64,000 nucleotides of DNA from Thiotrichales bacterium (GTDB taxonomy: Bacteria; Pseudomonadota; Gammaproteobacteria; Francisellales; CACEW01), in NCBI GenBank assembly GCA_947478525.1, contig CANJVU010000008.1, positions 1 to 64,000 of the forward strand. The letters are read 5' to 3'. This document shows positions 38,918-48,128 of the stretch, one piece after another. The first letter of the stretch is position 1. Every line of letters starts with the position of its first letter. The notes beneath the pieces are model-generated. The model made no database searches. It was not told the origin of the DNA and worked only from the letters and a program-made list of their open reading frames with translations. A program made the position numbers and the translations under genes.

Positions 38918-38932
38918 CATTTCAGCATAGCT

Positions 38933-38979
38933 AACTCTAAAATGTCCGTATATTTAGAATAATAAACTCCAAAGTGTCC
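38933..38979 (+). repeat. Pair of 15-base direct repeats before the ATPase gene
   Basis: AACTCTAAAATGTCC (38933-38947) and AACTCCAAAGTGTCC (38965-38979) differ at two positions and are 32 bases apart start to start, ending 8 bases before the ATPase ATG. They may be operator half-sites or part of an element end. Confidence 0.65.
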
Positions 38980-38986
38980 CAAAAAT

Positions 38987-40171
38987 ATGTTTAACAGAAT
39001 CCTAAAAAAACCATTGATGGCGCGTAAAAGCTTTTTTTTATTCGGCCCACGTGGTACCGGTAAAACCAGTTGGTTGAAACAGGCGGTGCCTGATGCCTTG
39101 TATTTTGATTTATTAGAGGCAAAGTGGCGTATCTTATTTCTAGCCAATCCACAGCGCCTTGCTGAGTATATTGCGCCTGATTTTAAAGGATGGATTGTTA
39201 TTGATGAAATTCAAAAAGTACCTGATTTACTTAATGAAGTGCACCGCCTGATTGAAAGCCAGGGTTATTGTTTTATCTTATCGGGTTCGAGTGTGCGTAA
39301 ATTATATCAAAAAGGGGTTAATTTACTGGCAGGACGCGCGCTTACTTATTATTTTCACCCGTTATTGGCGCAGGAGTTGGGGGCTGCCTTTAATTTAGGT
39401 CATTATCTACAGTTTGGTGGATTGCCATCCGTATATCTTGAGCAAGATCCGCAACATTATTTAACGAGTTATGTGGCTACCTATTTGCATGAAGAGGTGG
39501 CGCAGGAAGGCTTAACGCGTCAGCTGTCTGCTTTTGCCAGATTTTTAGAAAGTGCCAGTTTTTCACAGGGGTCTGTGTTGAATATGTCTGCCGTTGCTCG
39601 AGAGTGTGGGGTTAACCAAAAAACGGTGTCTGGGTATTTTGATATTCTGACAGAATTACTGATGGGATACCAACTGATGCCCTTTACCCGTCGTGCTAAG
39701 CGGCGGGTGACACTACATGCGAAATTTTACTTTTTTGATGTTGGTGTTTATCGATCTTTACGTCCGCAGGGGCCAATGGATTCAACAGAAGAAATTGAAG
39801 GTATGGCGTTGGAAACCCTATTTTTACAACACTTACGGGCAATGAATGATTATTTTCAATTGCAGTACAGTCTTTATTATTGGCGAACCCATCATGGATT
39901 AGAAGTTGATTTTATTTTGTATGGCTCTGCTGGATTTTTGGCATTTGAAATTAAGCGTAAAACTAAGCTGGCTTCCAACGATTTTCAAGGGTTGAAAGCA
40001 TTTTTGGAGGATTATCCGGAGGCTACTGCATATTTAATTTATGGCGGCCAGGAAAAACAATATCATGGACAGGTGAAGGTGTTACCGATGGAAGACGCTT
40101 TGATGATGCTTCCCACGCTGTTGGCTAATAAAGTACTAAAAGATAAAACCGATGGACTGTTTAACCAATGA
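38987..40171 (+). CDS. AAA-type ATPase with DUF4143-like C-terminal domain
   Basis: A 394-residue protein. Walker A is FGPRGTGKTSWLKQ (about residues 18-31) and Walker B is GWIVIDEIQKVPDLL. A winged-helix-like segment (VARECGVNQKTVSGYFDIL) and a C-terminal DUF4143 part with GLEVDFILYG and LAFEIKRKTK, a nuclease-like D...E-x-K pattern, follow. Functions in this family are mostly unknown; ATP-driven defence or toxin roles are guesses. Its last residues (DKTDGLFNQ) copy the tyrA C-terminus, and its stop TGA overlaps the next gene's ATG. It therefore looks inserted between tyrA and the exporter. Confidence 0.85.
   Translation: MFNRILKKPLMARKSFFLFGPRGTGKTSWLKQAVPDALYFDLLEAKWRILFLANPQRLAEYIAPDFKGWIVIDEIQKVPDLLNEVHRLIESQGYCFILSGSSVRKLYQKGVNLLAGRALTYYFHPLLAQELGAAFNLGHYLQFGGLPSVYLEQDPQHYLTSYVATYLHEEVAQEGLTRQLSAFARFLESASFSQGSVLNMSAVARECGVNQKTVSGYFDILTELLMGYQLMPFTRRAKRRVTLHAKFYFFDVGVYRSLRPQGPMDSTEEIEGMALETLFLQHLRAMNDYFQLQYSLYYWRTHHGLEVDFILYGSAGFLAFEIKRKTKLASNDFQGLKAFLEDYPEATAYLIYGGQEKQYHGQVKVLPMEDALMMLPTLLANKVLKDKTDGLFNQ
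40140..40168 (+). repeat. Direct repeat, right copy (att-like), end of the ATPase gene
   Basis: The second copy of the tyrA-end segment, again in frame and encoding DKTDGLFNQ, directly before TGA. Because that TGA forms an ATGA overlap with the exporter start, this copy is probably the original tyrA end and the left copy the one brought by the insertion. Confidence 0.85.
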
Positions 40172-41376
40172 AAGATCAAGCGCACTCGCCAAAATTGACG
40201 GCAATGGAATGGAAAGCGACTTTTGCCTTGATGGCGCTGGTGATTTGCGGGTCTTTGGGTACCGATTTACATCTGGCATCAATGCCGCATATTATGATTT
40301 ACATGCACACCGATAAAGCACATATTGAATTATCGGTATCGTTGTTTTTACTGGGAATGGGCCTTAGTTTGTTGGTTTATGGTCCGTTGTCCGATCAATT
40401 TGGCCGCAAGCCCGTGATTGCGGGTGGGTTGATGCTCGCGATTATCGGCAGTATCGCGATGTTGGTGGTGCGGGATATCAATACTTTTTTAGCGTTGCGA
40501 TTACTACAAGGTCTTGGTTGTGGCGTTTGTTTTGGCCTGGGACGCATTGTGATTGCTGATCTGTTTCACGGTTTGCGCCTGGCCAGCATGGCGGCGTATA
40601 TGGGCATGTTTGCCACGCTGTCGCCCTTATTTGCCCCCGCGATTGGCGGCTATATTCAGCAATATTTTGGCTGGCGTGCTAATTTTGCGGTACTCGGTGT
40701 GGTGCTGTTGCTGGCGTTATGGCTATACTGGGTGTGGTGCCCGGAGAGCAATCATCATAAAAACCCACATGCGTTTACGCTGCATGGTTTATATTATAAT
40801 TATAAAGCACTGCTGCAACATCCGGTGTTCGTCGGTTGCATCTTGATTAATGGCATTGCGATTGCCGCGACCATGGCGTATATCACATTAAGCTCAGTGA
40901 TGCTGCAAGGCGAATTTCATCTGTCGCCAGTGATTTATGGCTGGGTATCGGCAGTTACGGGTTTGGGCGCGTTAGTGGGGCGGATGTTAACGCCTTTGGC
41001 CAATAAACGCTTGGGCAGCCTGCGTGCGATATTATTAGGTTCTTGTTTGTTTTTAGTGGCAGGATTATTGTTGTTAACAGCTGTGTTAATCAGCACCGTT
41101 TCGTTAACGTTGCTGATGGTGTCGGTATTTTTGGTAATGGTTGGCCAGGCGTTGATTGCACCCAATGCGGTGTCGCGGGCGTTGTCATCATTTCACGACA
41201 AACGCGGTGCTGCGGGTGCATTGTATGGTGGTTTTCAAATGCTGATTGCGTTTATCAGCAGTGCCGTGGTGGCTGTATTGGCATTCAACAGCAGCAGCGT
41301 GTTGGCGTGGAGCTACGTATTACTGGGTATTTTGGCGCTGATTGTTTATGTTACGTTGGTGCGGCGGCCGTTATAG
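40168..41376 (+). CDS. MFS drug-type exporter, Bcr/CflA family (copy 2)
   Basis: A 402-residue transporter with about 12 hydrophobic segments, the Bcr/CflA-type helix-1 motif TDLHLASMPHIM and motif A in YGPLSDQFGRKPVIAGG. The ATG overlaps the preceding TGA (ATGA), indicating translational coupling, originally perhaps with tyrA. Its last 26 bases overlap the convergent MATE gene. Substrate unknown. Confidence 0.9.
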   Translation: MKDQAHSPKLTAMEWKATFALMALVICGSLGTDLHLASMPHIMIYMHTDKAHIELSVSLFLLGMGLSLLVYGPLSDQFGRKPVIAGGLMLAIIGSIAMLVVRDINTFLALRLLQGLGCGVCFGLGRIVIADLFHGLRLASMAAYMGMFATLSPLFAPAIGGYIQQYFGWRANFAVLGVVLLLALWLYWVWCPESNHHKNPHAFTLHGLYYNYKALLQHPVFVGCILINGIAIAATMAYITLSSVMLQGEFHLSPVIYGWVSAVTGLGALVGRMLTPLANKRLGSLRAILLGSCLFLVAGLLLLTAVLISTVSLTLLMVSVFLVMVGQALIAPNAVSRALSSFHDKRGAAGALYGGFQMLIAFISSAVVAVLAFNSSSVLAWSYVLLGILALIVYVTLVRRPL

Positions 41377-42727
41377 CATTGGCTGCCAACTTCCGGCACT
41401 GATAACGCCACCGCAAGTGCAACACGCTGGTGTTGAGCAGCATCACGATAATGCCGGCAGAGGTTAAGCCAACCAAACCCCAGTTGAAGGTAAATCCAAA
41501 TACATACGCCAAGGGCATGCCGATAATCCAGGTGATGGAGGTCAGTGCCAGCATCGGGAATTTGGTGTCGTATAAGCCGCGCAAACTGCCGGCATAAATT
41601 TCTGCAGAAGCATCGAAAATCAAGCGTATCCCAGTGAGCATCAACACGGTTACTGCCAAGTGTTCTAACGTTGAGTTGGCGTTGCTGTTAGCGCCTTCGT
41701 ACAAATTGACCAATTGATGTGGCAAGAACACAAATAAGGCCATGATGATGACGCAAAACCCTACGCCAATCAGCAGCGACATATTGCCGTAACGTTTTAC
41801 ATCAAGCAGGTCTTTGGCACCGCGGGCACGGCCAATCAAGATACCGCTGGCTTGTGCCACCGCAAAAATCGGCACCACCAATAAAATAAAAAACTGCGTT
41901 GAGATCTGTTGTGCCGCCAGAGCGGTAGTGCCGAGCCAACCGACCATTAACATCACTGCGGAAAATGACACCAGATCACTGCCGGTCTGCAGGCAAATCG
42001 GCCAGCCGATGCTCAGCAGCTGCTTCAATAAATGCCAATGGCTGCCCAAGCGCCAACGGAAAAAGCCATATACTTTCAAGCTGGCGTTAAATGAACAATA
42101 CGCGGCATAAATCAAAAACGACAGCCAGACTTGTATCGCATACGCCAGCCCCAGGCCAGGAATACCCATGGCAGGAACGCCCCAGCCTCCGTAAATAAAC
42201 CAGTAGCCACATCCGATTGAAACCATCAGGCCAAAAACACTCATGATCAACACAAATTGCTGTTTCTTCACCGCCAACAGCGATTGTTGCATACACACCG
42301 CCCACATCATCGGTGGCATCAGCCACAGATAAATATCAAAATAACTTTGATCAATTGCAGTGAGTGCAATATTCTGGCCAAAAAACTCCAGTATCGGTTG
42401 TATCTCTGCCATGATCAGCATCACCGGAATAGACACCAGCGTGGCAATCAATAAGCCTTGTTGAAAAATAGCGCCGATCTGCTGAAATTTTTGTGCCCCA
42501 AAACTGCGACTGGTCATGACACCCACGGCAAATAACAACGACATGGCAACAATAACCAACGTCAATTGTGTTGAAGTCATCAACGCACTCGCCGCCAGCG
42601 ATGTGGTACCCAGATGCCCAATCATCAAAATGCCCACAAAACTGGTGATGGTATTCAACAAGCGCGACAAACTCATCGCCAGCGCAAGTTGCCAGGTGTT
42701 TTTGAAGATGGTGCGAATGGGCGTCAT
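41351..42727 (-). CDS. MATE-family multidrug/Na+ or H+ antiporter
   Basis: A 458-residue protein with 12 hydrophobic segments in two related halves. N-terminal MSLSRLLNTITSFVGILMIGHLGTTSLAA and the matching central segment (SIGWPICLQTGSDLVSFSAVMLMVGWLGTTALAAQ) are the MATE repeats. It exports cationic compounds or metabolites using an ion gradient; the NorM branch is likely. It converges with the Bcr/CflA exporter, overlapping by 26 bases. Confidence 0.92.
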   Translation of the reverse strand: MTPIRTIFKNTWQLALAMSLSRLLNTITSFVGILMIGHLGTTSLAASALMTSTQLTLVIVAMSLLFAVGVMTSRSFGAQKFQQIGAIFQQGLLIATLVSIPVMLIMAEIQPILEFFGQNIALTAIDQSYFDIYLWLMPPMMWAVCMQQSLLAVKKQQFVLIMSVFGLMVSIGCGYWFIYGGWGVPAMGIPGLGLAYAIQVWLSFLIYAAYCSFNASLKVYGFFRWRLGSHWHLLKQLLSIGWPICLQTGSDLVSFSAVMLMVGWLGTTALAAQQISTQFFILLVVPIFAVAQASGILIGRARGAKDLLDVKRYGNMSLLIGVGFCVIIMALFVFLPHQLVNLYEGANSNANSTLEHLAVTVLMLTGIRLIFDASAEIYAGSLRGLYDTKFPMLALTSITWIIGMPLAYVFGFTFNWGLVGLTSAGIIVMLLNTSVLHLRWRYQCRKLAANAITAAAPT

Positions 42728-42785
42728 GAGAATTCTCGGTAATTAAGAGAGCCATTATATCCCAAGTGTTGTTGCTGTGCGATGG

Positions 42786-43229
42786 TTAGGGCGAAGGCGT
42801 ATCTGATGGTTTTGTAGCAGCATGATCCGTGCTAGCAAAAATTGCTGCTGTTGTTCCGCGAGGAGAGCCTGCTGGTGGGGATGTATGAAGTTTTTCATAG
42901 GTTTGTTGTAGTTTAGTTGTAATTTTTTTAAATTTTGAAGGATTGGCTATTTTAGCCATTGCTAGATCCAAGAGGACGTGATCAACGGGGCTATCAGCTT
43001 CCCATCTCGCCTCAAATATTATGGATGGTATGTGATCAATTTCTTCGCGACAAGGGGATAGATATTTTGATACCAAATTAAAGCTTTTTTCATTCAGTTG
43101 GCAGATAAGCGTAGCTGATTTTATTAGCAGGTCATCAGTTATACATAAAGCTAATTGTATGTTTTGTAATTTGACCTTTGTAAGGAGAGACTTTTTTCTT
43201 TTTATTAAGGGCATGCCTGACATAAACAT
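42786..43229 (-). CDS. Orphan protein, 147 aa
   Basis: I do not recognise this product. It is soluble, helix-rich, basic near the N-terminus (LIKRKKSLLTKVK) and ends in a disordered Pro/Thr/Ser-rich tail (residues about 115-147). Two start codons (43229 and 43223) are close. The DNA is AT-rich relative to its neighbours by eye, and the gap to mnmC upstream is AT-rich and empty. It may be accessory. It runs 58 bases upstream of the MATE gene on the same strand. Confidence 0.6.
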   Translation of the reverse strand: MFMSGMPLIKRKKSLLTKVKLQNIQLALCITDDLLIKSATLICQLNEKSFNLVSKYLSPCREEIDHIPSIIFEARWEADSPVDHVLLDLAMAKIANPSKFKKITTKLQQTYEKLHTSPPAGSPRGTTAAIFASTDHAATKPSDTPSP

Positions 43230-43303
43230 ATATATCTTAAATTAAGTAAAATGTATTATATATTAACGTCATGTGTAAGTACATTTTTTCCAGCAAAAAT
43301 TTA

Positions 43304-44545
43304 TTATTCACGGCGCATCAGTTGTCGAATCCAAAATCGCGAGGGGTGTAGTGCTTGATAAAGTGCTCCACTCACGGGCAATGCACTACCGGAAATTAAG
43401 CTGTATAGAATTTCCGCGGCGAGCAGGGCGCTGGATAATCCGCGGGAGCCAAAGCCTGCATTAAGATACAAATTGGGTGAATATTCGGCATTTGGATAGG
43501 CGGCGCGTTTTAACGGGGCACCAGTGCGTAATTTGGCATAAGCCTCATCAACATATTGCCGATCGCTGATTGGCCCTACCAAAGGCAAATGATCGGGGGT
43601 CAACCCGCGCACCGCGACACGAGCCGCTTTGCGGGTGGTGTCAAATGAATTTGCTACTTCAGGGAGCGCTTTGCGTAAATAATCCAGTTGGCTCAGATGA
43701 TCGGCATCTGAAATATCTAGATCATCGGGATCATGCCGATAACTGGCACCAACAATATGTTGACCATTAATGGCTGGTGTCATATAGCCTTCGTAACACA
43801 CGGCGTGGCGTAATGATTTACTTGCAGTGGTTGGTGAAAGTAAACTGAGCTGCCCTGGCGAGGGTTTGATTGGGTAATGTTGCGACTGACTTAATTGCCT
43901 GGCGCCGTTGGCGTTGGCAATGATGACATGACTGGCGGTGTAACTTTTTTGGTTTTGATCCTGCAATGTCCAAATATTTTTATTTTGGTTCATTGCAATA
44001 ATGGAAGTATTGCATTGCACTTCAATATTGCCCAGTAATGCGCGACAAAAAGCTGCAGGGTCAATCATCCCTGCGGTCGGTAACCATAGTGCCGGATACT
44101 CACATGTAATGCTAATTTGCTCGCTCACTTCATTTGCTTCCAACCATTGAGCAAAAGTTTCCGGCAACTGGCGTTTATCCAATAAATTCTGAAAACGGCT
44201 GCGCCGCTCTGGTGTATGGGCGATATGAGCAATGCCATCCAACTGGTGCCAAATTTGTACGCCTTGTTGTGATAACTGTTGAAGCACCTGGCGCGTTAAC
44301 AAAAAACCAGCGCTGTGAAATTGATCGACCAGATTGTGGTTGGCGGTGAGATAGGGCTCGATCAAGCCAATGGGATTGCCCGATGCGGCTTGCGCAATCG
44401 CTGGATTTTTTTCAAATACCGTGACGCGATATCCAGCTTGACTCAAGCGCCAGGCAGTCGCGCAGCCAGCGATGCCACCGCCGATAATGGCGATCTGATT
44501 GACAGGTGAAATCGAGGGGAGGGCGAACCAGGGTTTGATCATCAT
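43304..44545 (-). CDS. mnmC: MnmC FAD-dependent oxidoreductase domain, free-standing
   Basis: A 413-residue FAD protein. QIAIIGGGIAGCATAWRLSQAGY is the dinucleotide-binding fold. ASGNPIGLIEPYL, CYEGYMTPAINGQHIVGASY, VRGLTPDHLPLVGP and GFGSRGLSSALLAAEIL match the C-terminal half of E. coli MnmC, which converts cmnm5U34 to nm5U34 in tRNA. The methyltransferase half is missing: the protein starts at the linker (KPWFALPSISP), matching the PWF just before the FAD domain in the fused enzyme. A different enzyme would be needed for the last methylation. It follows coaE by 13 bases. Confidence 0.9.
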   Translation of the reverse strand: MMIKPWFALPSISPVNQIAIIGGGIAGCATAWRLSQAGYRVTVFEKNPAIAQAASGNPIGLIEPYLTANHNLVDQFHSAGFLLTRQVLQQLSQQGVQIWHQLDGIAHIAHTPERRSRFQNLLDKRQLPETFAQWLEANEVSEQISITCEYPALWLPTAGMIDPAAFCRALLGNIEVQCNTSIIAMNQNKNIWTLQDQNQKSYTASHVIIANANGARQLSQSQHYPIKPSPGQLSLLSPTTASKSLRHAVCYEGYMTPAINGQHIVGASYRHDPDDLDISDADHLSQLDYLRKALPEVANSFDTTRKAARVAVRGLTPDHLPLVGPISDRQYVDEAYAKLRTGAPLKRAAYPNAEYSPNLYLNAGFGSRGLSSALLAAEILYSLISGSALPVSGALYQALHPSRFWIRQLMRRE

Positions 44546-44558
44546 TTCCGCCGGATGG

Positions 44559-45152
44559 TTAGAGTTTTAGATACCGTTGATGCAGTATGTTCACCTGTGT
44601 TTTAAGCACAGTAATATCGCCGTTATTTTTAATCACATCATCGGCTAGTTTTAGGCGTTCAGTGCGGCTGAGTTGTGCTGCCAACATTGCCTGAGCTTGA
44701 GTCAAGCTGCTGTGGTCGCGTTGCTGTAGACGTTCTAATTGCAGGGTTTCTGGCGTATCAACCACGATAACGCGCTTTAATATCGGATAATCTTCATGGT
44801 TTTTTAATAAGGGGATTATCATAATGCCGTAAGGGGTTTTTAGCCGTTTGGCTTGTTGAGTCATTTGCTTGCGGATCAGCGGATGTAGCAAGCCTTCGAG
44901 CCAGAGGCGTTGGGTGGGGTGTTCAAAAATATGTTGACGTAAGATTTGGCGATTGAGTGTGCCATCAGCACTTAACACATCCTGGCTAAAATGTTGGATT
45001 ATTTGTGCAAGGGCAGGTGTACCGAGTGCAACAACATCACGTGCTATTTGATCGGCGTCAATGATACCAGCCCCCAACTCTGCAAACAGCTGTGCTACGG
45101 TGGATTTGCCGCTGGCGATGCCGCCGGTTAAGCCGATGATGGGCATGCTCAT
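44559..45152 (-). CDS. coaE: Dephospho-CoA kinase
   Basis: A 197-residue P-loop kinase: GLTGGIASGKSTVAQLFAELG, then DADQIARDVV and LIPLL-like lid segments. It phosphorylates dephospho-CoA to CoA, the last step of the pathway. I chose ATG 45152, which forms an ATGA overlap with the pilD stop; the longer frame begins inside pilD and adds residues not found in the family. pilD-coaE adjacency is common in gammaproteobacteria. Confidence 0.95.
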   Translation of the reverse strand: MSMPIIGLTGGIASGKSTVAQLFAELGAGIIDADQIARDVVALGTPALAQIIQHFSQDVLSADGTLNRQILRQHIFEHPTQRLWLEGLLHPLIRKQMTQQAKRLKTPYGIMIIPLLKNHEDYPILKRVIVVDTPETLQLERLQQRDHSSLTQAQAMLAAQLSRTERLKLADDVIKNNGDITVLKTQVNILHQRYLKL

Positions 45153-45955
45153 CTGTGCAGCGCCCACTGCAAATACGTATTCACAATAGGATGTCCCCAC
45201 AGCAAAGTAATCCACCCCGCAATTACTAAAGCAGGACCATACGCCATGGCTTTTTCTAGGTTACGGTTATTGATAAAGCGTAACGCAATCGCCACGGTTA
45301 AAGTCAATACGGCGCTAAGTAAAATCACCACCAGCAAATATTGCCAGCCAGTCCAGGCACCGATGGCAGCGAGTAATTTGAAATCACCATACCCGAGGCC
45401 TTCTTTTTTGGTGAGCAGTTTAAAGATCCAGTAAATAATCCAGAAAAACAAATAACCGGCGATAGCACCAATCACGGCGTCATTAAGCGAGGCGAACGTG
45501 TGATTAAGATTGAACAATAAGCCTAGCCACAATAGGGGTAAGGTCAAGTTGTCAGGTAATAGCTGGTGGTCAACATCAATAAAAAAACAAGCCACCATAA
45601 TCCAGGTAAATAAAAGGCTTCCCAGCAGGGGCCAACCATAACCAAAATGCCAGGCCAGATATCCCGATATTATCGCCGTTAAGAGTTCAATTAAGGGGTA
45701 GCGGAGGGAAATTTTGACATGACAATGCCCACATTTCCCCTTTAAACATAAGTAGCTGAGTACGGGAATATTCTGCCACCACAGCACTGGCTTTTGACAG
45801 GCCGGGCAATGTGAGCGTGGGCGACTGAGCGTCAGTGTCGAGTTGGTATCGTTTTGCCATTCCGCTTCCAGTATTTTGGGCAAACGATAAATCACTACGT
45901 TGAGAAAGCTGCCGATCAGTAATCCAAAAAGGGCACTGATAAAAATGATTATCAT
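45149..45955 (-). CDS. pilD: Type IV prepilin / type II secretion leader peptidase
   Basis: A 268-residue membrane aspartic protease and N-methylase. It has the two-CxxC zinc motif (CPACQKP and CGHCHVK), the family motif IGSFLNVVIYRLP, and two catalytic aspartates in VDHQLLPD and GYGDFKLLA. It cuts prepilins and pseudopilins for type IV pili and type II secretion. No pilB or pilC is beside it. Its start overlaps the cpdA stop by 4 bases. The cellulase at 16195 is a plausible final client of the type II system. Confidence 0.96.
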   Translation of the reverse strand: MIIIFISALFGLLIGSFLNVVIYRLPKILEAEWQNDTNSTLTLSRPRSHCPACQKPVLWWQNIPVLSYLCLKGKCGHCHVKISLRYPLIELLTAIISGYLAWHFGYGWPLLGSLLFTWIMVACFFIDVDHQLLPDNLTLPLLWLGLLFNLNHTFASLNDAVIGAIAGYLFFWIIYWIFKLLTKKEGLGYGDFKLLAAIGAWTGWQYLLVVILLSAVLTLTVAIALRFINNRNLEKAMAYGPALVIAGWITLLWGHPIVNTYLQWALHR

Positions 45956-46707
45956 GATAAGTATCTCGCTTCGGTTTCTAGTGTGCCATCATCGTGCAAA
46001 ATCAACCAGCGATATCCTGGTGGGATTGCCGGGTCGACGATGATTTTACCTTGTTCTTCCCTAAACTGAAAACAGGTTGATGGTGTGGTGATTTGGCGAT
46101 AACCTTTAATGAAGGTGTCCGTGTCTTGGTGAATATGACCCGCCACAATGGCACTGATATGGGCGTGAGTTTTCAACACAGTGAGAAAACGCTCTGGCTG
46201 GTCTAGTAAGTTGGCATTGTTGCTGGTGTCGTAAGGATCAGCATACGGGTGATGCAAGCCAATCAGGGTGTTTAAGTGGGCGTTTTGATCTAATAAAAGT
46301 TGTAGTTTAACCAGCTCAATATCGCTTAACTGCCCCGCTACATGTTCTGGCCACAAAGAGTTGAGTAAAATAATCTGCCAACAGCCGAGTATTAAATGGT
46401 GTTGTTCGGGGAGGTTGCCGTGAAATCCGAGCTTCATTGATAACAAGTTGTCATGATTGCCGGGTGTCCATAAAGTCGGGCATTTCAATGGGGTAATATG
46501 GTTGGCCAGACGCTGGTAAGCTTCTAGTTCACCTTGTTGTGCCAGATCTCCGGTGAGAATGATGGCATCTAACGATTTGAAAAAATGGTCTTTTTTGGCT
46601 TGGCTTAACACGGCAGACAACGTATCGTCGGTATTGCAATGTCGAATGATTTCTGCAGGGTTTGCGAACAGATGAATGTCCGTCAGTTGCAAAACAATTT
46701 TGGCCAT
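45952..46707 (-). CDS. cpdA: Metallophosphoesterase, CpdA-like cAMP phosphodiesterase
   Basis: A protein of about 251 residues with all calcineurin-like motifs: LQLTDIHLF, LTGDLAQQGE, TPGNHDN, GLHHPY and AGHIHQD. This set and the length fit CpdA, which breaks down 3',5'-cAMP. I chose ATG 46707; a GTG at 46734 would add nine residues. It heads the tight cpdA-pilD-coaE-mnmC group and is divergent from glmM, about 70 bases away. Confidence 0.88.
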   Translation of the reverse strand: MAKIVLQLTDIHLFANPAEIIRHCNTDDTLSAVLSQAKKDHFFKSLDAIILTGDLAQQGELEAYQRLANHITPLKCPTLWTPGNHDNLLSMKLGFHGNLPEQHHLILGCWQIILLNSLWPEHVAGQLSDIELVKLQLLLDQNAHLNTLIGLHHPYADPYDTSNNANLLDQPERFLTVLKTHAHISAIVAGHIHQDTDTFIKGYRQITTPSTCFQFREEQGKIIVDPAIPPGYRWLILHDDGTLETEARYLS

Positions 46708-46775
46708 AATGGGTTTCACTTTTGAAAGACTCACGTTATGATAAGAGTATAACGGAAATTATACAGGAAAGGGAT

Positions 46776-48128
46776 ATGACTAAGCGATTTTTTGGAACTG
46801 ATGGTATTCGTTGTCGCGTCGGCAAATATCCGATGACGCCCGATTTTGTGGTGAAATTAGGCTGGGCCGCGGGTAAAGTGTTTAGTCAAAAAATGCCGGA
46901 TGCGCGGGTGGTGATTGGTAAAGACACGCGCCGCTCGGGATATTTTCTCGAATCGGCATTAGAGGCTGGCTTTAGTGCTGCAGGTGTCGATGTGTATTTA
47001 TTGGGCCCCATGTCCACACCAGGAGTTGCCTATTTGACGCGCGCGATTCGTGCACAAGCTGGTGTGGTCATTAGCGCCTCACATAATCCTCACTATGATA
47101 ATGGCATAAAATTTTTCTGTGCCGAAGGTAAAAAATTGTCGGATGAAGTAGAGATGGCCATTGAGCATTATCTTGAGCAAGACATGCAAATGGTTGAGCC
47201 AGAAAAACTTGGGAAAGCGATTCGTATCAAAGATGCGCCAGGGCGGTATATTGAATTTTGTAAATCCTCTGTGCCGCATTTTTTCTCCTTGCATGGCATG
47301 AAAATCGTGGTCGATTGTGCCAACGGCGCTACTTACCATATTGCGCCGCATGTTTTTCAAGAGTTATCCGCAGAAGTGATTACCATTGGCAATTATCCTA
47401 ATGGTTTAAACATCAATGATCATTGTGGGTCTACTGCGCCAGAAGCCCTTCAAAAAGCGGTGTTGGAGCATAATGCTGATGTTGGCATTGCCTTTGATGG
47501 TGATGGTGATCGGGTGATTATGGTGGACCATTTGGGGCAAGTTGTTGATGGGGATGAAATTCTTTATGTATTGGCCAATGAATCCCTACAGCAAGGCAAG
47601 CTGGGTACCGGTGGAGTGGTCGGTACGCAAATGAGTAATATGGGCTTGGAGTTAGCGCTACAGCGTTCTGGAGTGCCATTTGAGCGCGCCAAAGTTGGTG
47701 ACCGCCATGTGATGGAAATGCTTCAAGAAAAAGGGTGGTACATTGGTGGTGAATCCTCGGGTCATATCATTTGGCTTAACTCCACCACTACAGGGGATGG
47801 TATTGTTGCGGCGTTACAAGTGTTGCGCATCATGTATGAACAAAATCTTTCATTGCGCGATTTATTATCGGGGATGGAAAAGTTCCCGCAAGTGCTGATC
47901 AACGTCAAATTGACGCGCAACCTGCAAGCAAAAGACTGGGATGTGATTCACCAGACTGAAATTGAAGTAGAATCAGAGTTGGGTGATCGCGGCCGTGTAC
48001 TATTGCGTGCTTCAGGTACCGAACCATTGATTCGTGTGATGGTAGAAGCGCAGTCACAGCAGTTGGCTCAAGAGTGTGCAGATCAATTGGCAGGAGTGGT
48101 GCAGGGCTTGTTGGCCACAGCGAGTTAA
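46776..48128 (+). CDS. glmM: Phosphoglucosamine mutase
   Basis: A 450-residue alpha-D-phosphohexomutase. It has the start [16 protein letters not shown], the active-site Ser loop [17 protein letters not shown], the Mg2+ loop [20 protein letters not shown] and the phosphate-binding [12 protein letters not shown]. It makes glucosamine-1-phosphate for peptidoglycan and LPS. I chose ATG 46776 because it follows AGGAAAGGG and gives the family start. It overlaps the next, convergent gene by 4 bases. Confidence 0.97.
   Translation: MTKRFFGTDGIRCRVGKYPMTPDFVVKLGWAAGKVFSQKMPDARVVIGKDTRRSGYFLESALEAGFSAAGVDVYLLGPMSTPGVAYLTRAIRAQAGVVISASHNPHYDNGIKFFCAEGKKLSDEVEMAIEHYLEQDMQMVEPEKLGKAIRIKDAPGRYIEFCKSSVPHFFSLHGMKIVVDCANGATYHIAPHVFQELSAEVITIGNYPNGLNINDHCGSTAPEALQKAVLEHNADVGIAFDGDGDRVIMVDHLGQVVDGDEILYVLANESLQQGKLGTGGVVGTQMSNMGLELALQRSGVPFERAKVGDRHVMEMLQEKGWYIGGESSGHIIWLNSTTTGDGIVAALQVLRIMYEQNLSLRDLLSGMEKFPQVLINVKLTRNLQAKDWDVIHQTEIEVESELGDRGRVLLRASGTEPLIRVMVEAQSQQLAQECADQLAGVVQGLLATAS

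Noticed and set aside
38880..40168. Classic transposon as explanation for the direct repeats
   Set aside because: No transposase and no terminal inverted repeats are visible, and the 29-base repeats are too long for a usual target-site duplication. The att-like reading explains the in-frame silent differences better.
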